Assembly (NCBI RefSeq): GCF_040833965.1 | Contig: NZ_CP162142.1 | Span: 744,001-808,000, forward strand | Length of the DNA: 64,000 nucleotides | Origin: Leptospira sp. WS39.C2 | GTDB lineage: Bacteria; Spirochaetota; Leptospiria; Leptospirales; Leptospiraceae | Direction: 5' to 3' | Shown: positions 16,142 through 23,864 of the stretch, piece by piece | Position numbering within the stretch: position 1 is the stretch's first letter | Layout: each line of letters starts with the position of its first letter | Translations under genes and position numbers: made by a program | The notes under the pieces: model-generated | The model's input: the letters and a program-made list of their open reading frames with translations, nothing else | The model's database searches: none | Told to the model about the DNA's origin: nothing

Positions 16142-16186
16142 GACCGAATCGGTCAATTCGGAATGAAAAAAGATTCCGATTCGGTC
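16142..16186. promoter_or_regulatory. Cluster of inverted repeats (GACCGAATCGG) upstream of the hydroxylase gene
   Basis: GACCGAATCGG (16142-16152) recurs inverted as CCGATTCGGTC (16176-16186); the first copy is itself nearly palindromic (GACCGA-A-TCGGTC), and AATTCGGAAT and ATTCCG lie between. The region starts directly after the AraC-type gene and ends 60 bases before the hydroxylase ATG. It may be a binding site for that regulator, or a terminator-like structure for it. Confidence 0.5.
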
Positions 16187-16194
16187 CATTCGTT

Positions 16195-17283
16195 TTATTT
16201 TTTCAGATTCTTGCGGTATTCACTCGGGCTTTGTCCCAGTTCCCTTTTGAATGCATCATAAAATGTAGATTTGGAAGGAAATCCAACTTCATAGGCGATT
16301 GTTAAAATATTTTTTTCGGGAAAATTGGCGAATAAAGTTTTGGCTTCTTTGATACGGTAATGGTTTAGTATTTGGAAGAAACTTTTTTTCAAATGTGAAT
16401 TGAGAAATTCAGAAAGTTGGTGTTCTGACAAATTCATTTGTTTTGCCAATTTTTCCAAATTGATTGTTTCATCTAAATATACTTTTTTGTTTTCCATTAA
16501 ATGTTTGAATCGATTGTGAAGGTCTTCTAAATCAAAAGATCCTAATTGCGAAGTTTGGTATTTTTTCTCTTCGCTGACAATCCTTTGCACTTCACCCCAT
16601 AGTTCAGGACTTTTTTGACGCAAAATATAAACACTGATGATAAGACAAGATAAGAAAAAAGACACAATTTGTAATCCATGCCTCGCATGAAAAAATAAAG
16701 TATAAACTCCAATCGCACTCACTAAAGCACCAAATCCAACAACAAGTCCCACCAAACGGAGGTGTGCTGATTTTTTAAAGGATTCCCATCGAATGTAAAG
16801 AAACATGTTTGAAAATACGTAGTACGCCGAATAAAAAATAGGTAAAACCGCTAATAAAATGATGATTTGAAACTTGAGAGGGACTCCTCTTTCTAAATAA
16901 GCTTTGTGGATCGCAATTTTTTCATCTGCAGGTGAAATATAAAAAGGAAACATTAAACTTAATACCAAAAACGCGGGAACCAATTCCCAGTAAGAAAATT
17001 CATTTTTGTTTGGGCTTTCATTCCATAATTCAGAAAAATAATGTTTTAAGAGTGAGCCAATACAAGCTGTGAATGGTAGATGGACCAAATACAAATGGGG
17101 AACCAATTGATACAGCTCTGTGCAGGTTAAGTAGGTGTGGAACTGGAAAAAAGCCGCAAATAAAAATAAAAATCCTTGGACTTGAATTTGCCTACTCGCA
17201 TTTTTCCTAAGAAATTCGCCTACACCAAACAAGAAGGATAACCCTGCTGAAAATGCTATTAAGTAGTTCATTACATAGCCCAT
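16195..17283 (-). CDS. AraC-family regulator with an N-terminal membrane domain
   Basis: About 362 residues from the ATG at 17283; a GTG 48 bases upstream (17331) is an alternative start. The first 220 residues contain about seven hydrophobic segments; the last 110 form an AraC-type DNA-binding domain with two helix-turn-helix units (LAKQMNLSEHQLSEFLNSH and ILTIAYEVGFPSKSTFYDAF, then ELGQSPSEYRKNL). A membrane sensor fused to AraC suggests a response to a lipid or envelope signal. It is divergent from the Mce operon and lies upstream of the fatty-acid hydroxylase on the same strand, either of which could be its target. A TATTATAAT sequence lies directly before the ATG at 17283. Target and ligand are not known. 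Confidence 0.85.
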   Translation of the reverse strand: MGYVMNYLIAFSAGLSFLFGVGEFLRKNASRQIQVQGFLFLFAAFFQFHTYLTCTELYQLVPHLYLVHLPFTACIGSLLKHYFSELWNESPNKNEFSYWELVPAFLVLSLMFPFYISPADEKIAIHKAYLERGVPLKFQIIILLAVLPIFYSAYYVFSNMFLYIRWESFKKSAHLRLVGLVVGFGALVSAIGVYTLFFHARHGLQIVSFFLSCLIISVYILRQKSPELWGEVQRIVSEEKKYQTSQLGSFDLEDLHNRFKHLMENKKVYLDETINLEKLAKQMNLSEHQLSEFLNSHLKKSFFQILNHYRIKEAKTLFANFPEKNILTIAYEVGFPSKSTFYDAFKRELGQSPSEYRKNLKK

Positions 17284-17371
17284 TATAATAGAAGGTTCTA
17301 AAGAATGCGTTAGAATGTAAAATAAAATCACTTGCCTAGTGTTCGTTCCGAATTAGTTTTACGTTTGAAAC

Positions 17372-18496
17372 GTGGAATCTAACCAAAGACAATCTTCATT
17401 TTTGTGGGAAGGGAATACCTTAGAGATTCATTTGCCCGAAATTTTTAATACACAGGAAGTTTCAATAGATTGGGTCAGTTTTATGGAGTTAATTTCAAAA
17501 AACTCTCCGAGAAATATCTCTATTTTTGCTCAAAAATTAAAGGAATCAGACTCATCAGGAATTTCTTTTTTAAAATTGGTTAGAACGGAATGTGATTCTA
17601 GAAAGATACAATTCGCCTTGCACGGATTAGATGAAAAATTTCAATATAGACTGAATATCACAAACGATGATAGTAAAAAATACAAAGAACAACTTGCCGT
17701 TGCTTTAAGAAAATCGGAACAAATTGGTAAGTTGACAATTGATTCCTTATTGGAATTCAAATACTTAGTCACCTTTACAGGTGAACTTACTGTATCTTTT
17801 TGGCGTTCCTTTTTACACCCATCCAAAATCAGATGGAAAGATAGTTTCCGTGTTGCTGAATCTATGGGTGTGAATGCATTTCCTATCATTGCGATGATAG
17901 GATTTTTACTTGGTCTCATCATGTCTTTCCAATCTGCCATTCCTATGAGGAAATTTGGTGCAGAAATTTTTGTCGCAAACCTTGTTGGATTATCTTTGTT
18001 TCGAGAACTCGGCCCACTCATGACGGCATTTATTTTATCAGGAAGGTCTGGTTCTGCGTTTGCTGCGGAACTGGGAACTATGAAAGTATCCGAAGAAATT
18101 GATGCCTTAACTACGATGGGTTTACCCCCGGTGCAATTTCTCATCATTCCAAGGCTTGTCGCATCTCTTATTGTCACTCCACTACTCACAATCGTATTCA
18201 ATTTATTTGGTCTCATTGGTGGGGCAGTGGTGCTCGTGAGTTTTGGTTTTCCACTCATTACTTTTGTGAATCAGGTGAACATTGCGGTTGGACTTTCCGA
18301 TATTCTAGGAGGACTGCTAAAATCTTATTTTTTCGGGATGATCATCGCTTCCATTGGTTGTTACCGTGGATTAAAAACTGCTTCTGGTGCAGGAGCCGTT
18401 GGCGAATCCACCACATCGGCTGTGGTTGGTTCGATCATCTTAGTTTCCATCTTAGATGGAATTTTTTCCGTCTTATATTTTTACTTACGAATATGA
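17372..18496 (+). CDS. Mce/Mla-type lipid ABC transporter permease (MlaE family) with N-terminal STAS-like domain
   Basis: A 374-residue protein. Residues up to about 95 form a soluble domain resembling STAS (a run ending SSGISFLKLVRTECDSRKIQ). The rest is a MlaE-type permease: GVNAFPIIAMIGFLLGLIM, FRELGPLMTAFILSGRSGSA, AAELGTMKVSEEIDALTTMG and a C-terminal GAGAVGESTTSAVV. MlaE permeases move phospholipids between the inner and outer membranes. The start is a GTG at 17372; no strong ribosome binding site is seen. Its stop overlaps the ATPase gene by four bases (ATGA). The order permease, ATPase, MCE protein, lipoprotein is the usual Mce arrangement in Gram-negative bacteria. Confidence 0.92.
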   Translation: MESNQRQSSFLWEGNTLEIHLPEIFNTQEVSIDWVSFMELISKNSPRNISIFAQKLKESDSSGISFLKLVRTECDSRKIQFALHGLDEKFQYRLNITNDDSKKYKEQLAVALRKSEQIGKLTIDSLLEFKYLVTFTGELTVSFWRSFLHPSKIRWKDSFRVAESMGVNAFPIIAMIGFLLGLIMSFQSAIPMRKFGAEIFVANLVGLSLFRELGPLMTAFILSGRSGSAFAAELGTMKVSEEIDALTTMGLPPVQFLIIPRLVASLIVTPLLTIVFNLFGLIGGAVVLVSFGFPLITFVNQVNIAVGLSDILGGLLKSYFFGMIIASIGCYRGLKTASGAGAVGESTTSAVVGSIILVSILDGIFSVLYFYLRI

Positions 18497-19260
18497 AAGA
18501 TAAACCAATAATTCGTGTTGAACATCTAACAACTGGATACGGTCACTCTGTAATCATGGAAGATATTTCTTTTGATGTATATAAAGGAGAGATCTTTGGA
18601 ATTTTAGGTGGTTCAGGTTGCGGCAAATCAACAGTCTTAAAAAATATGATCGGATTAACAAAACCTTTCAGTGGTCGAATTTGGATCGATGAAGATGATA
18701 TAGTTTTAGCACAGGGAAAACAAAAAGTAAAAATTTGGAACCGGATCGGAGTGATGTACCAACAAAGTGCTTTGTTTGGATCAATGTCACTTCTTGAAAA
18801 TGTTCGTTTGCCTTTGGAAGAATTTACAAATCTACCCATCCCCATCATGAACGAAATTGTTATGACAAAATTAAAAATGGTGGGACTATTTCCTTTTTCC
18901 CATCTCAGTCCGTCTGAGTTATCAGGGGGAATGAAAAAAAGAGCTGCCATCGCAAGGGCTATGGCCATGGATCCTGAAATTATTTTTTTAGACGAACCAA
19001 GTGCAGGCCTTGATCCCATCACAAGTGTGGAACTTGATCATTTAATCATCCGTTTGTCGAGGACCTTAGGTGTTACCTTTGTGATCGTCACACACGAATT
19101 GCCATCAGTGTTTACGATGGCAGACCGTGTCATCGTGTTAGATAAATCCAAAAAGGGAATCATCGCGGAAGGGAAACCAAAAGATCTAAAAGAGAAATCA
19201 AAAGATCCATTTGTTAGGCAATTTTTCAACCGAATTCCACAGGAGAGTGCTCCCTTATGA
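18493..19260 (+). CDS. Mce/Mla-type ABC transporter ATP-binding protein (MlaF family)
   Basis: From the ATG at 18493 (ATGA overlap with the permease stop) the protein has 255 residues; the frame stays open for 45 codons upstream inside the permease gene, but that part is not needed. It shows Walker A GGSGCGKST, Q-loop in MYQQSALFGSM, signature LSGGMKKRAAIARA, Walker B IIFLDEPSAGLDP and the switch histidine in IVTHE. QQSALFGSMSL after the Q-loop is typical for MlaF. It energises lipid transport by the permease and MCE protein of this operon. The stop again overlaps the next gene by four bases. Confidence 0.95.
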   Translation: MKDKPIIRVEHLTTGYGHSVIMEDISFDVYKGEIFGILGGSGCGKSTVLKNMIGLTKPFSGRIWIDEDDIVLAQGKQKVKIWNRIGVMYQQSALFGSMSLLENVRLPLEEFTNLPIPIMNEIVMTKLKMVGLFPFSHLSPSELSGGMKKRAAIARAMAMDPEIIFLDEPSAGLDPITSVELDHLIIRLSRTLGVTFVIVTHELPSVFTMADRVIVLDKSKKGIIAEGKPKDLKEKSKDPFVRQFFNRIPQESAPL

Positions 19261-20204
19261 ACCAATCTAATAAAATTTATTTTAAAGTTGGAGTATTTGT
19301 TTTAGTAAGTTTTTTTACTTTAATCCTTTTTCTCATTGTATTCACTGCTGGGAATATTTTCCAAAGGTCAGTGAGTTTGGAAACTTACTTTGATGAGTCG
19401 GTACAAGGTTTAGATATAGGATCACCTGTGAAACACCGTGGCGTAAAAGTAGGTACTGTCCAAGAAATCACATTTGTGCAAAACGAATACGCCGACAAAT
19501 TAAACGAAGATACAGCACTACGGTATGGACGATATGTCCTTATTAAAATGTCTGTCCCTGATTTTATAAAAGGTGTATATGGGAATGACTTAAAAAAAAC
19601 CGTTGAAAGGATGATCCAAAGTGGGCTTCGTGTTCGTCTCGCCTCACAAGGATTAACTGGAACTGCATATTTGGAAGTGGATTATTTAAATCCTGAAAAA
19701 AACCCACCTCTTTCAATAGAATGGGAGCCAAAAACAGTTTATATTCCATCAGCCCCAAGTACCATCTCCAGGTTTACCGCTTCGGTAGATAAGTTTTTTG
19801 ATAAAGTGGAAAAAGCTGATGTTGATAAAATTTTGATGGGAGTTGGTGATTTGATTAAAAACTTAAACCAAACCATCTTAGATGCAAGGTTAGGTGATCT
19901 TTCGAGAGAGGCTACGTCCTTACTTGTAGATTTAAGAAAAACGAATGGTGAAGTAAAAGCACTTATTGCAAGTCCAGAAACACAAAATCTCCCTAAAAAA
20001 TTGGACCAAACTGTCGTCCAATTACAAACAACTCTCAAACGTTTGGATACCTTGCTTGCTTCCAACCAAGGGGATATTTCTACATCAATTGAAAATTTAC
20101 GCATTGCTTCCGAAGATTTGAAAGAAGTCACTGCGAATGCAAAAAAATACCCATCGCAATTCCTATTTGGAGATGCGCCAAACAAATCTAAACTTTGGAA
20201 ATAA
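19257..20204 (+). CDS. MCE-domain lipid-binding protein (MlaD family)
   Basis: A 315-residue protein with one N-terminal membrane segment (VGVFVLVSFFTLILFLIVFTA), followed by the MCE domain: ETYFDESVQGLDIGSPVKHR, GVKVGTV, and a later GLRVRLASQGLTGTAYLEVD. The C-terminal third is helical and probably forms the tube or coiled-coil portion. MCE proteins hold lipids in the periplasm as part of a trans-envelope path. The ATG overlaps the ATPase stop (ATGA), and the lipoprotein gene begins six bases after the stop. Confidence 0.93.
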   Translation: MNQSNKIYFKVGVFVLVSFFTLILFLIVFTAGNIFQRSVSLETYFDESVQGLDIGSPVKHRGVKVGTVQEITFVQNEYADKLNEDTALRYGRYVLIKMSVPDFIKGVYGNDLKKTVERMIQSGLRVRLASQGLTGTAYLEVDYLNPEKNPPLSIEWEPKTVYIPSAPSTISRFTASVDKFFDKVEKADVDKILMGVGDLIKNLNQTILDARLGDLSREATSLLVDLRKTNGEVKALIASPETQNLPKKLDQTVVQLQTTLKRLDTLLASNQGDISTSIENLRIASEDLKEVTANAKKYPSQFLFGDAPNKSKLWK

Positions 20205-20209
20205 TTTTC

Positions 20210-20821
20210 ATGAAATTTTTTATACGTTTATTTATCATTACTATATTCAGTTTTTTATTCACTCAGTGTTTTGGTGTGAATAAAACTTTCCCTGAAAAAA
20301 GATTTTTTTTAATTGAAGCATCGGAAAACAAACAATTGTTTTCTCCACCTAAACCTAGAACATTTTTAGTCAGAAAGGTTTTTATCTCTCAGAGATTTGA
20401 AGGAAAAGAGTTTGTTTACAGAAAAGACAATGTTGTTTATGAATCTGATTTTTATAATGGATTTTTTATACCTCCATCTCATAACTTCAAAGAAGAATTT
20501 TCAAAATCATTAATTCGTTCCGGTAATTTTGAATGGGATGCCAATCTTCATACAAGACTGAATGTAACACATTTTATTGAACTCAATTTATCGCAGTTAT
20601 ATGGAGATTTCAGGTCAAAAGAACCAAAAGCTGTTATTGAATTTGAAGTAGTGGTTTATGAAGATAAAGATAGTATTTCATCCCCTGTGTTTCGTAAAAC
20701 TTATAAACAAAATATAACAATCGAAAAAAAAGATGCAGAAGCCCTCGTGATAGGGTGGAACTCCGCAGTCACAAATGTTTTGAACGAAATGAATTTGGAC
20801 CTTAGCAAACAATTGAAATAA
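20210..20821 (+). CDS. ABC transport auxiliary lipoprotein (PqiC/LetB-partner-like)
   Basis: From the ATG at 20210 the protein has 203 residues. It has a short signal sequence ending in LFTQC, a lipobox cysteine, so it is probably anchored in a membrane facing the periplasm. The rest (FLVRKVFISQRFEGKEFVYR, FNGFFIPPSHNF-type segments, and a late GWNSAVTNVL) resembles the auxiliary lipoproteins encoded with Mce/Pqi transporters, with a 'F-x-Y-R' strand and a final helix. The earlier TTG (20195) lies inside the MCE gene and is not supported. It ends the operon; the following 172 bases carry a TATAAT-like -10 (20900-20905) for the next gene. Confidence 0.75.
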   Translation: MKFFIRLFIITIFSFLFTQCFGVNKTFPEKRFFLIEASENKQLFSPPKPRTFLVRKVFISQRFEGKEFVYRKDNVVYESDFYNGFFIPPSHNFKEEFSKSLIRSGNFEWDANLHTRLNVTHFIELNLSQLYGDFRSKEPKAVIEFEVVVYEDKDSISSPVFRKTYKQNITIEKKDAEALVIGWNSAVTNVLNEMNLDLSKQLK

Positions 20822-20993
20822 TTTTATCGTTCGTTATTGGATAGTTTGTCCTTTCAAAAACGAACAACTTTAAAAAGATACCTCACTTAGTTTCGATTCT
20901 ATAATAAATTTGAATCCAAATCAAAAATCATAGGAAAGGTACTTGCATTCCTTCGTCTTTTCCTATCGATTGAATCATCTTTAAGGTAAGTTT

Positions 20994-22181
20994 ATGAGAC
21001 TGATTGAATCGATTGCACCTTTTTATTTTTTATTCATGATCGTTGAGATTGTTTACACACGAATCAAAAAAAAAGAATTTTATTTTTACGAAGACTCACT
21101 TGCAGATTTGAGCTTAGGTGTGCTCAGCCGAATCTTTGATGGTTTGGTTTTACTTGGCTTAGTTTTTGTTTATGACAAATTATACAATTTATCCTTTGGT
21201 GTAGAATTACTTTCCAAACTTTATTTGGCTCCCAGTTCAATATTACACTGGATATTTTTATTTGTTCTTTTGGATTTTTTGTTTTATGTAGCTCATCGTT
21301 ATAGCCATGAAATCAAAATTTTATGGGCTTCCCATGTGGTTCACCATTCAAGCGAAGAGTTTAATTTGTCCGTGGCACTTAGACAATCCTTCATTCGGAA
21401 TATTGGAATTGGTATGTTTTATTTACCACTTGCCCTACTTGGATTTCCTGTAGAGTCTTATCTGATCATTGATGCACTAAATCGGACTTATCAATTTTGG
21501 GTGCATACTCGAACGATTAAAAAGTTACCTAGTTGGTTTGAGTCTATATTTGTCACTCCTTCTCACCATCGAGTGCACCACGCGATGAACCCAGAGTATA
21601 TTGATAAAAACTATGGTGGTGTATTTATTGTTTGGGATAAGTTGTTTGGAACATATTGTGAAGAAACAATTGAACCTAGGTATGGGCTCACTACCCAATT
21701 ACAAAATTATGATCCAATTCATGCCAATTTACACGTATTAAAAGATTTGTTTTCTGATTTGATCCATACAAAAAATAAATGGCAGGGCATCCTTTCTTTT
21801 GTTTCTTATCCATCCGTTCGCCCTGATGATTTGCAATTAGTAATGGATCGTGGAATCAGGAATCCCAAAGTTTGGTTGTCCCACCATCGTTTGGAATTGA
21901 CAAACAAAGTACACAACCCTGTCCATAGAAATGCCTCGGGTACGAAATTATACCGTGTGTTTTTATTATCCCAATTCATCATTCCAACTGGATTCACAAT
22001 GTATTTTTTAAAACGAATGCATTTGTATGGTCTTTTAGAAGTAAGTTCTGTTTTCATCTTACTTGTTTTTTCCTTCTACTCACTTGGAAAATTATTAGAA
22101 GGAAAAAAAGAATGGATTTCTGTTGAAATTCCTAAGTATTTCTCTTGGCTATTTTTGCTCTTATATTTTTTTAAATCTTAA
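20994..22181 (+). CDS. Sterol desaturase/fatty acid hydroxylase superfamily membrane protein (alkylglycerol monooxygenase-like)
   Basis: A 395-residue multispanning protein. The iron-ligand histidines are in HRYSHEIKILWASHVVHHSS, then VTPSHHRVHHAMNPEYIDKN and NYGGVFIVWDKLFGT. That spacing, and the long C-terminal membrane part after the last cluster, resemble alkylglycerol monooxygenase (TMEM195-like) rather than the shorter hydroxylase at 15213-16082. The family uses a di-iron centre and O2 to hydroxylate lipids. AAGGTAAG lies before the ATG. It follows the Mce operon and precedes glyoxalase I on the same strand. Substrate not known. Confidence 0.88.
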   Translation: MRLIESIAPFYFLFMIVEIVYTRIKKKEFYFYEDSLADLSLGVLSRIFDGLVLLGLVFVYDKLYNLSFGVELLSKLYLAPSSILHWIFLFVLLDFLFYVAHRYSHEIKILWASHVVHHSSEEFNLSVALRQSFIRNIGIGMFYLPLALLGFPVESYLIIDALNRTYQFWVHTRTIKKLPSWFESIFVTPSHHRVHHAMNPEYIDKNYGGVFIVWDKLFGTYCEETIEPRYGLTTQLQNYDPIHANLHVLKDLFSDLIHTKNKWQGILSFVSYPSVRPDDLQLVMDRGIRNPKVWLSHHRLELTNKVHNPVHRNASGTKLYRVFLLSQFIIPTGFTMYFLKRMHLYGLLEVSSVFILLVFSFYSLGKLLEGKKEWISVEIPKYFSWLFLLLYFFKS

Positions 22182-22193
22182 GAGTTCTATTCG

Positions 22194-22616
22194 ATGAAAT
22201 ACTTACATACAATGATTCGAGTTCAAAATTTGGAGAAGGCTCTCCACTTTTTTGTTACAATTTTGGGATTAAAAGTTTCCAGGCAAAAAGATTACCCAGA
22301 AGGAAAATTCACACTTGTTTTTTTAACCACAGGTGGACCCGAGTCTTCCGAAATTGAACTTACATATAACTGGGATCAGGCGGAGTCATATTCGGTAGGA
22401 AGGAATTTTGGTCATTTAGCGTATGAAGTTGACAATATATACGATACTTGTGAAAAAATCCAATCGATGGGTGTTGTGATAGCGAGACCTCCTCGGGATG
22501 GTCGTATGGCGTTTGTTAGGTCACCTGATCTAATCTCCATTGAATTATTACAGAAAGGGAGTCCTTTACCTCCAAAAGAACCATGGATTTCAATGCCAAA
22601 TTCGGGAGAGTGGTAA
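22194..22616 (+). CDS. gloA: Lactoylglutathione lyase (glyoxalase I)
   Basis: A 140-residue protein of the vicinal-oxygen-chelate fold, closely similar to bacterial GloA: it starts [20 protein letters not shown] and has [29 protein letters not shown] and LISIELLQK. The four metal ligands expected of GloA (His near the start, Glu in EIELT, His in FGHLA, Glu in SIELL) are all present, so it should be active. It converts the hemithioacetal of methylglyoxal and glutathione to lactoylglutathione. The short loop between the two halves is typical of the Ni/Co-dependent type. The next gene starts three bases after the stop. Confidence 0.93.
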   Translation: MKYLHTMIRVQNLEKALHFFVTILGLKVSRQKDYPEGKFTLVFLTTGGPESSEIELTYNWDQAESYSVGRNFGHLAYEVDNIYDTCEKIQSMGVVIARPPRDGRMAFVRSPDLISIELLQKGSPLPPKEPWISMPNSGEW

Positions 22617-22618
22617 AC

Positions 22619-22637
22619 TTTGGGTAAAATACCCAAA
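22619..22637 (+). promoter_or_regulatory. Hairpin over the start codon of the flavoprotein gene
   Basis: TTTGGGTA (22619-22626) and TACCCAAA (22630-22637) form a perfect 8-bp stem with a 3-base loop that contains the TTG start codon of the flavoprotein gene. In an mRNA it would close the start codon, so translation may depend on ribosomes arriving from the gloA stop three bases upstream. Confidence 0.45.
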
Positions 22638-23864
22638 ATTGCAGTCATTGGTGCCGGTGCATCTGGTTGTTTTGTTGCCCTTCAAATTTTTGAATCATTA
22701 CATGGGAACACATCCATTCAAATCTTCGAAAGGAGTAAGGAAGCATTGTCAAAACTCCGAGTGTCTGGCGGAGGGCGTTGTAATGTCACTCATCAATTAT
22801 TTGATCCAGAACTCCTTTCCCTTCGTTACCCTCGTGGCCAAAAGGAATTACGTTGGGCCTTTGAACGTTTCCAACCAAAAGATACGATTGAATGGTTTTC
22901 AAAACGAGGTGTAACTCTAAAAGCAGAAGCGGATGGACGGATGTTTCCTACCACTGACAAATCGGATACCATCATCGAATGTTTTTTGAATGAACTAAAA
23001 AAAAATAAAATCCCAATTCACTTTGAACAAGGGTTAGTCGGAATTTATAAATCAGATAAACCAACAGAATCTTTTCGACTATTATGGGAAGGTGGTAAAG
23101 AGGAATATTTTGATGCCGTTGTTGTGGCTACTGGTTCAAATCGTAAAGTTTGGACGATCGTTGAAAAACTGGGTCACTCAATTGTAAATCCAGTCCCTTC
23201 ATTATTCACCTTAACATTAACTAATACAAATTTAATGGAATTGACAGGTCTTGTAATTCCAAATGCAGAAATCAAAATTCTACCAAAAGGAAAAGCACAA
23301 ACAGGTCCCTTACTCATAACCCATTGGGGTCTTAGTGGTCCCAGTGCGCTTAAACTTTCTGCATGGGAGGCTCGGACTTTATTTGATGCCAATTACCAAG
23401 TAGAACTTTCAGTAAACTGGGTTTTGGGTGAAACTACACAAAAGGTCGAAGAATATTATCTAAAAAGAAAAGAATCATCACCAAGTGAAAAAATTTCCCA
23501 AAATCCCAATTGGAAATTACCTTCTAGATTTTTTGATTGGGTATTATTGGAATCAAAAATACAAGCAAACAAACGTTATTCGGATCTTACAAAGGCGGAA
23601 ATTCGAGTTTTATCTTTAAATTTAACGCAAAAAAGATTACAAATGGTGGCCAAAGGAGTGTTTAAAGAAGAGTTTGTCACAGCTGGGGGAGTTGATCGTA
23701 AAGAAATCCAATTCCAAACTATGGAAAGTAAAATTTGCCCTGGTTTGTATTTTGTTGGTGAAGTGATCGATGTTGATGGAATCACAGGTGGATTCAATTT
23801 TCAAAATGCTTGGACGACAAGTGTGATTGCCGCCCAAGGGATTCGTAAAACATTTGTTACTTGA
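22620..23864 (+). CDS. HI0933-family FAD/NAD(P)-binding flavoprotein (YhiN-like)
   Basis: A 414-residue flavoprotein starting at TTG (22620), three bases after gloA, with GGGAGAG upstream. It has the FAD-binding motif IAVIGAGASGCFVALQIF, the family motif KLRVSGGGRCNVTH, VVVATGSN and a C-terminal GLYFVGEVIDVDGITGGFNF followed by QNAWTTS. This combination is characteristic of the HI0933/YhiN family, sometimes annotated as aminoacetone oxidases, whose physiological role is unsettled. Pairing with glyoxalase I is suggestive because aminoacetone oxidation yields methylglyoxal, but this is inference. It ends in an 8-base convergent overlap with pyruvate kinase. Confidence 0.9.
   Translation: MGKIPKIAVIGAGASGCFVALQIFESLHGNTSIQIFERSKEALSKLRVSGGGRCNVTHQLFDPELLSLRYPRGQKELRWAFERFQPKDTIEWFSKRGVTLKAEADGRMFPTTDKSDTIIECFLNELKKNKIPIHFEQGLVGIYKSDKPTESFRLLWEGGKEEYFDAVVVATGSNRKVWTIVEKLGHSIVNPVPSLFTLTLTNTNLMELTGLVIPNAEIKILPKGKAQTGPLLITHWGLSGPSALKLSAWEARTLFDANYQVELSVNWVLGETTQKVEEYYLKRKESSPSEKISQNPNWKLPSRFFDWVLLESKIQANKRYSDLTKAEIRVLSLNLTQKRLQMVAKGVFKEEFVTAGGVDRKEIQFQTMESKICPGLYFVGEVIDVDGITGGFNFQNAWTTSVIAAQGIRKTFVT

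Noticed and set aside
17281..17376. Divergent promoter pair between the AraC-type regulator and the Mce operon
   Set aside because: A TATAAT-like hexamer is present for the regulator, but no -35 box fits, and nothing convincing faces the permease gene, so it is not listed.
20829..20865. Inverted repeat GTTCGTT/AACGAAC as terminator of the Mce operon
   Set aside because: The 7-bp stem has a 23-base loop and no T-run; too weak to list.
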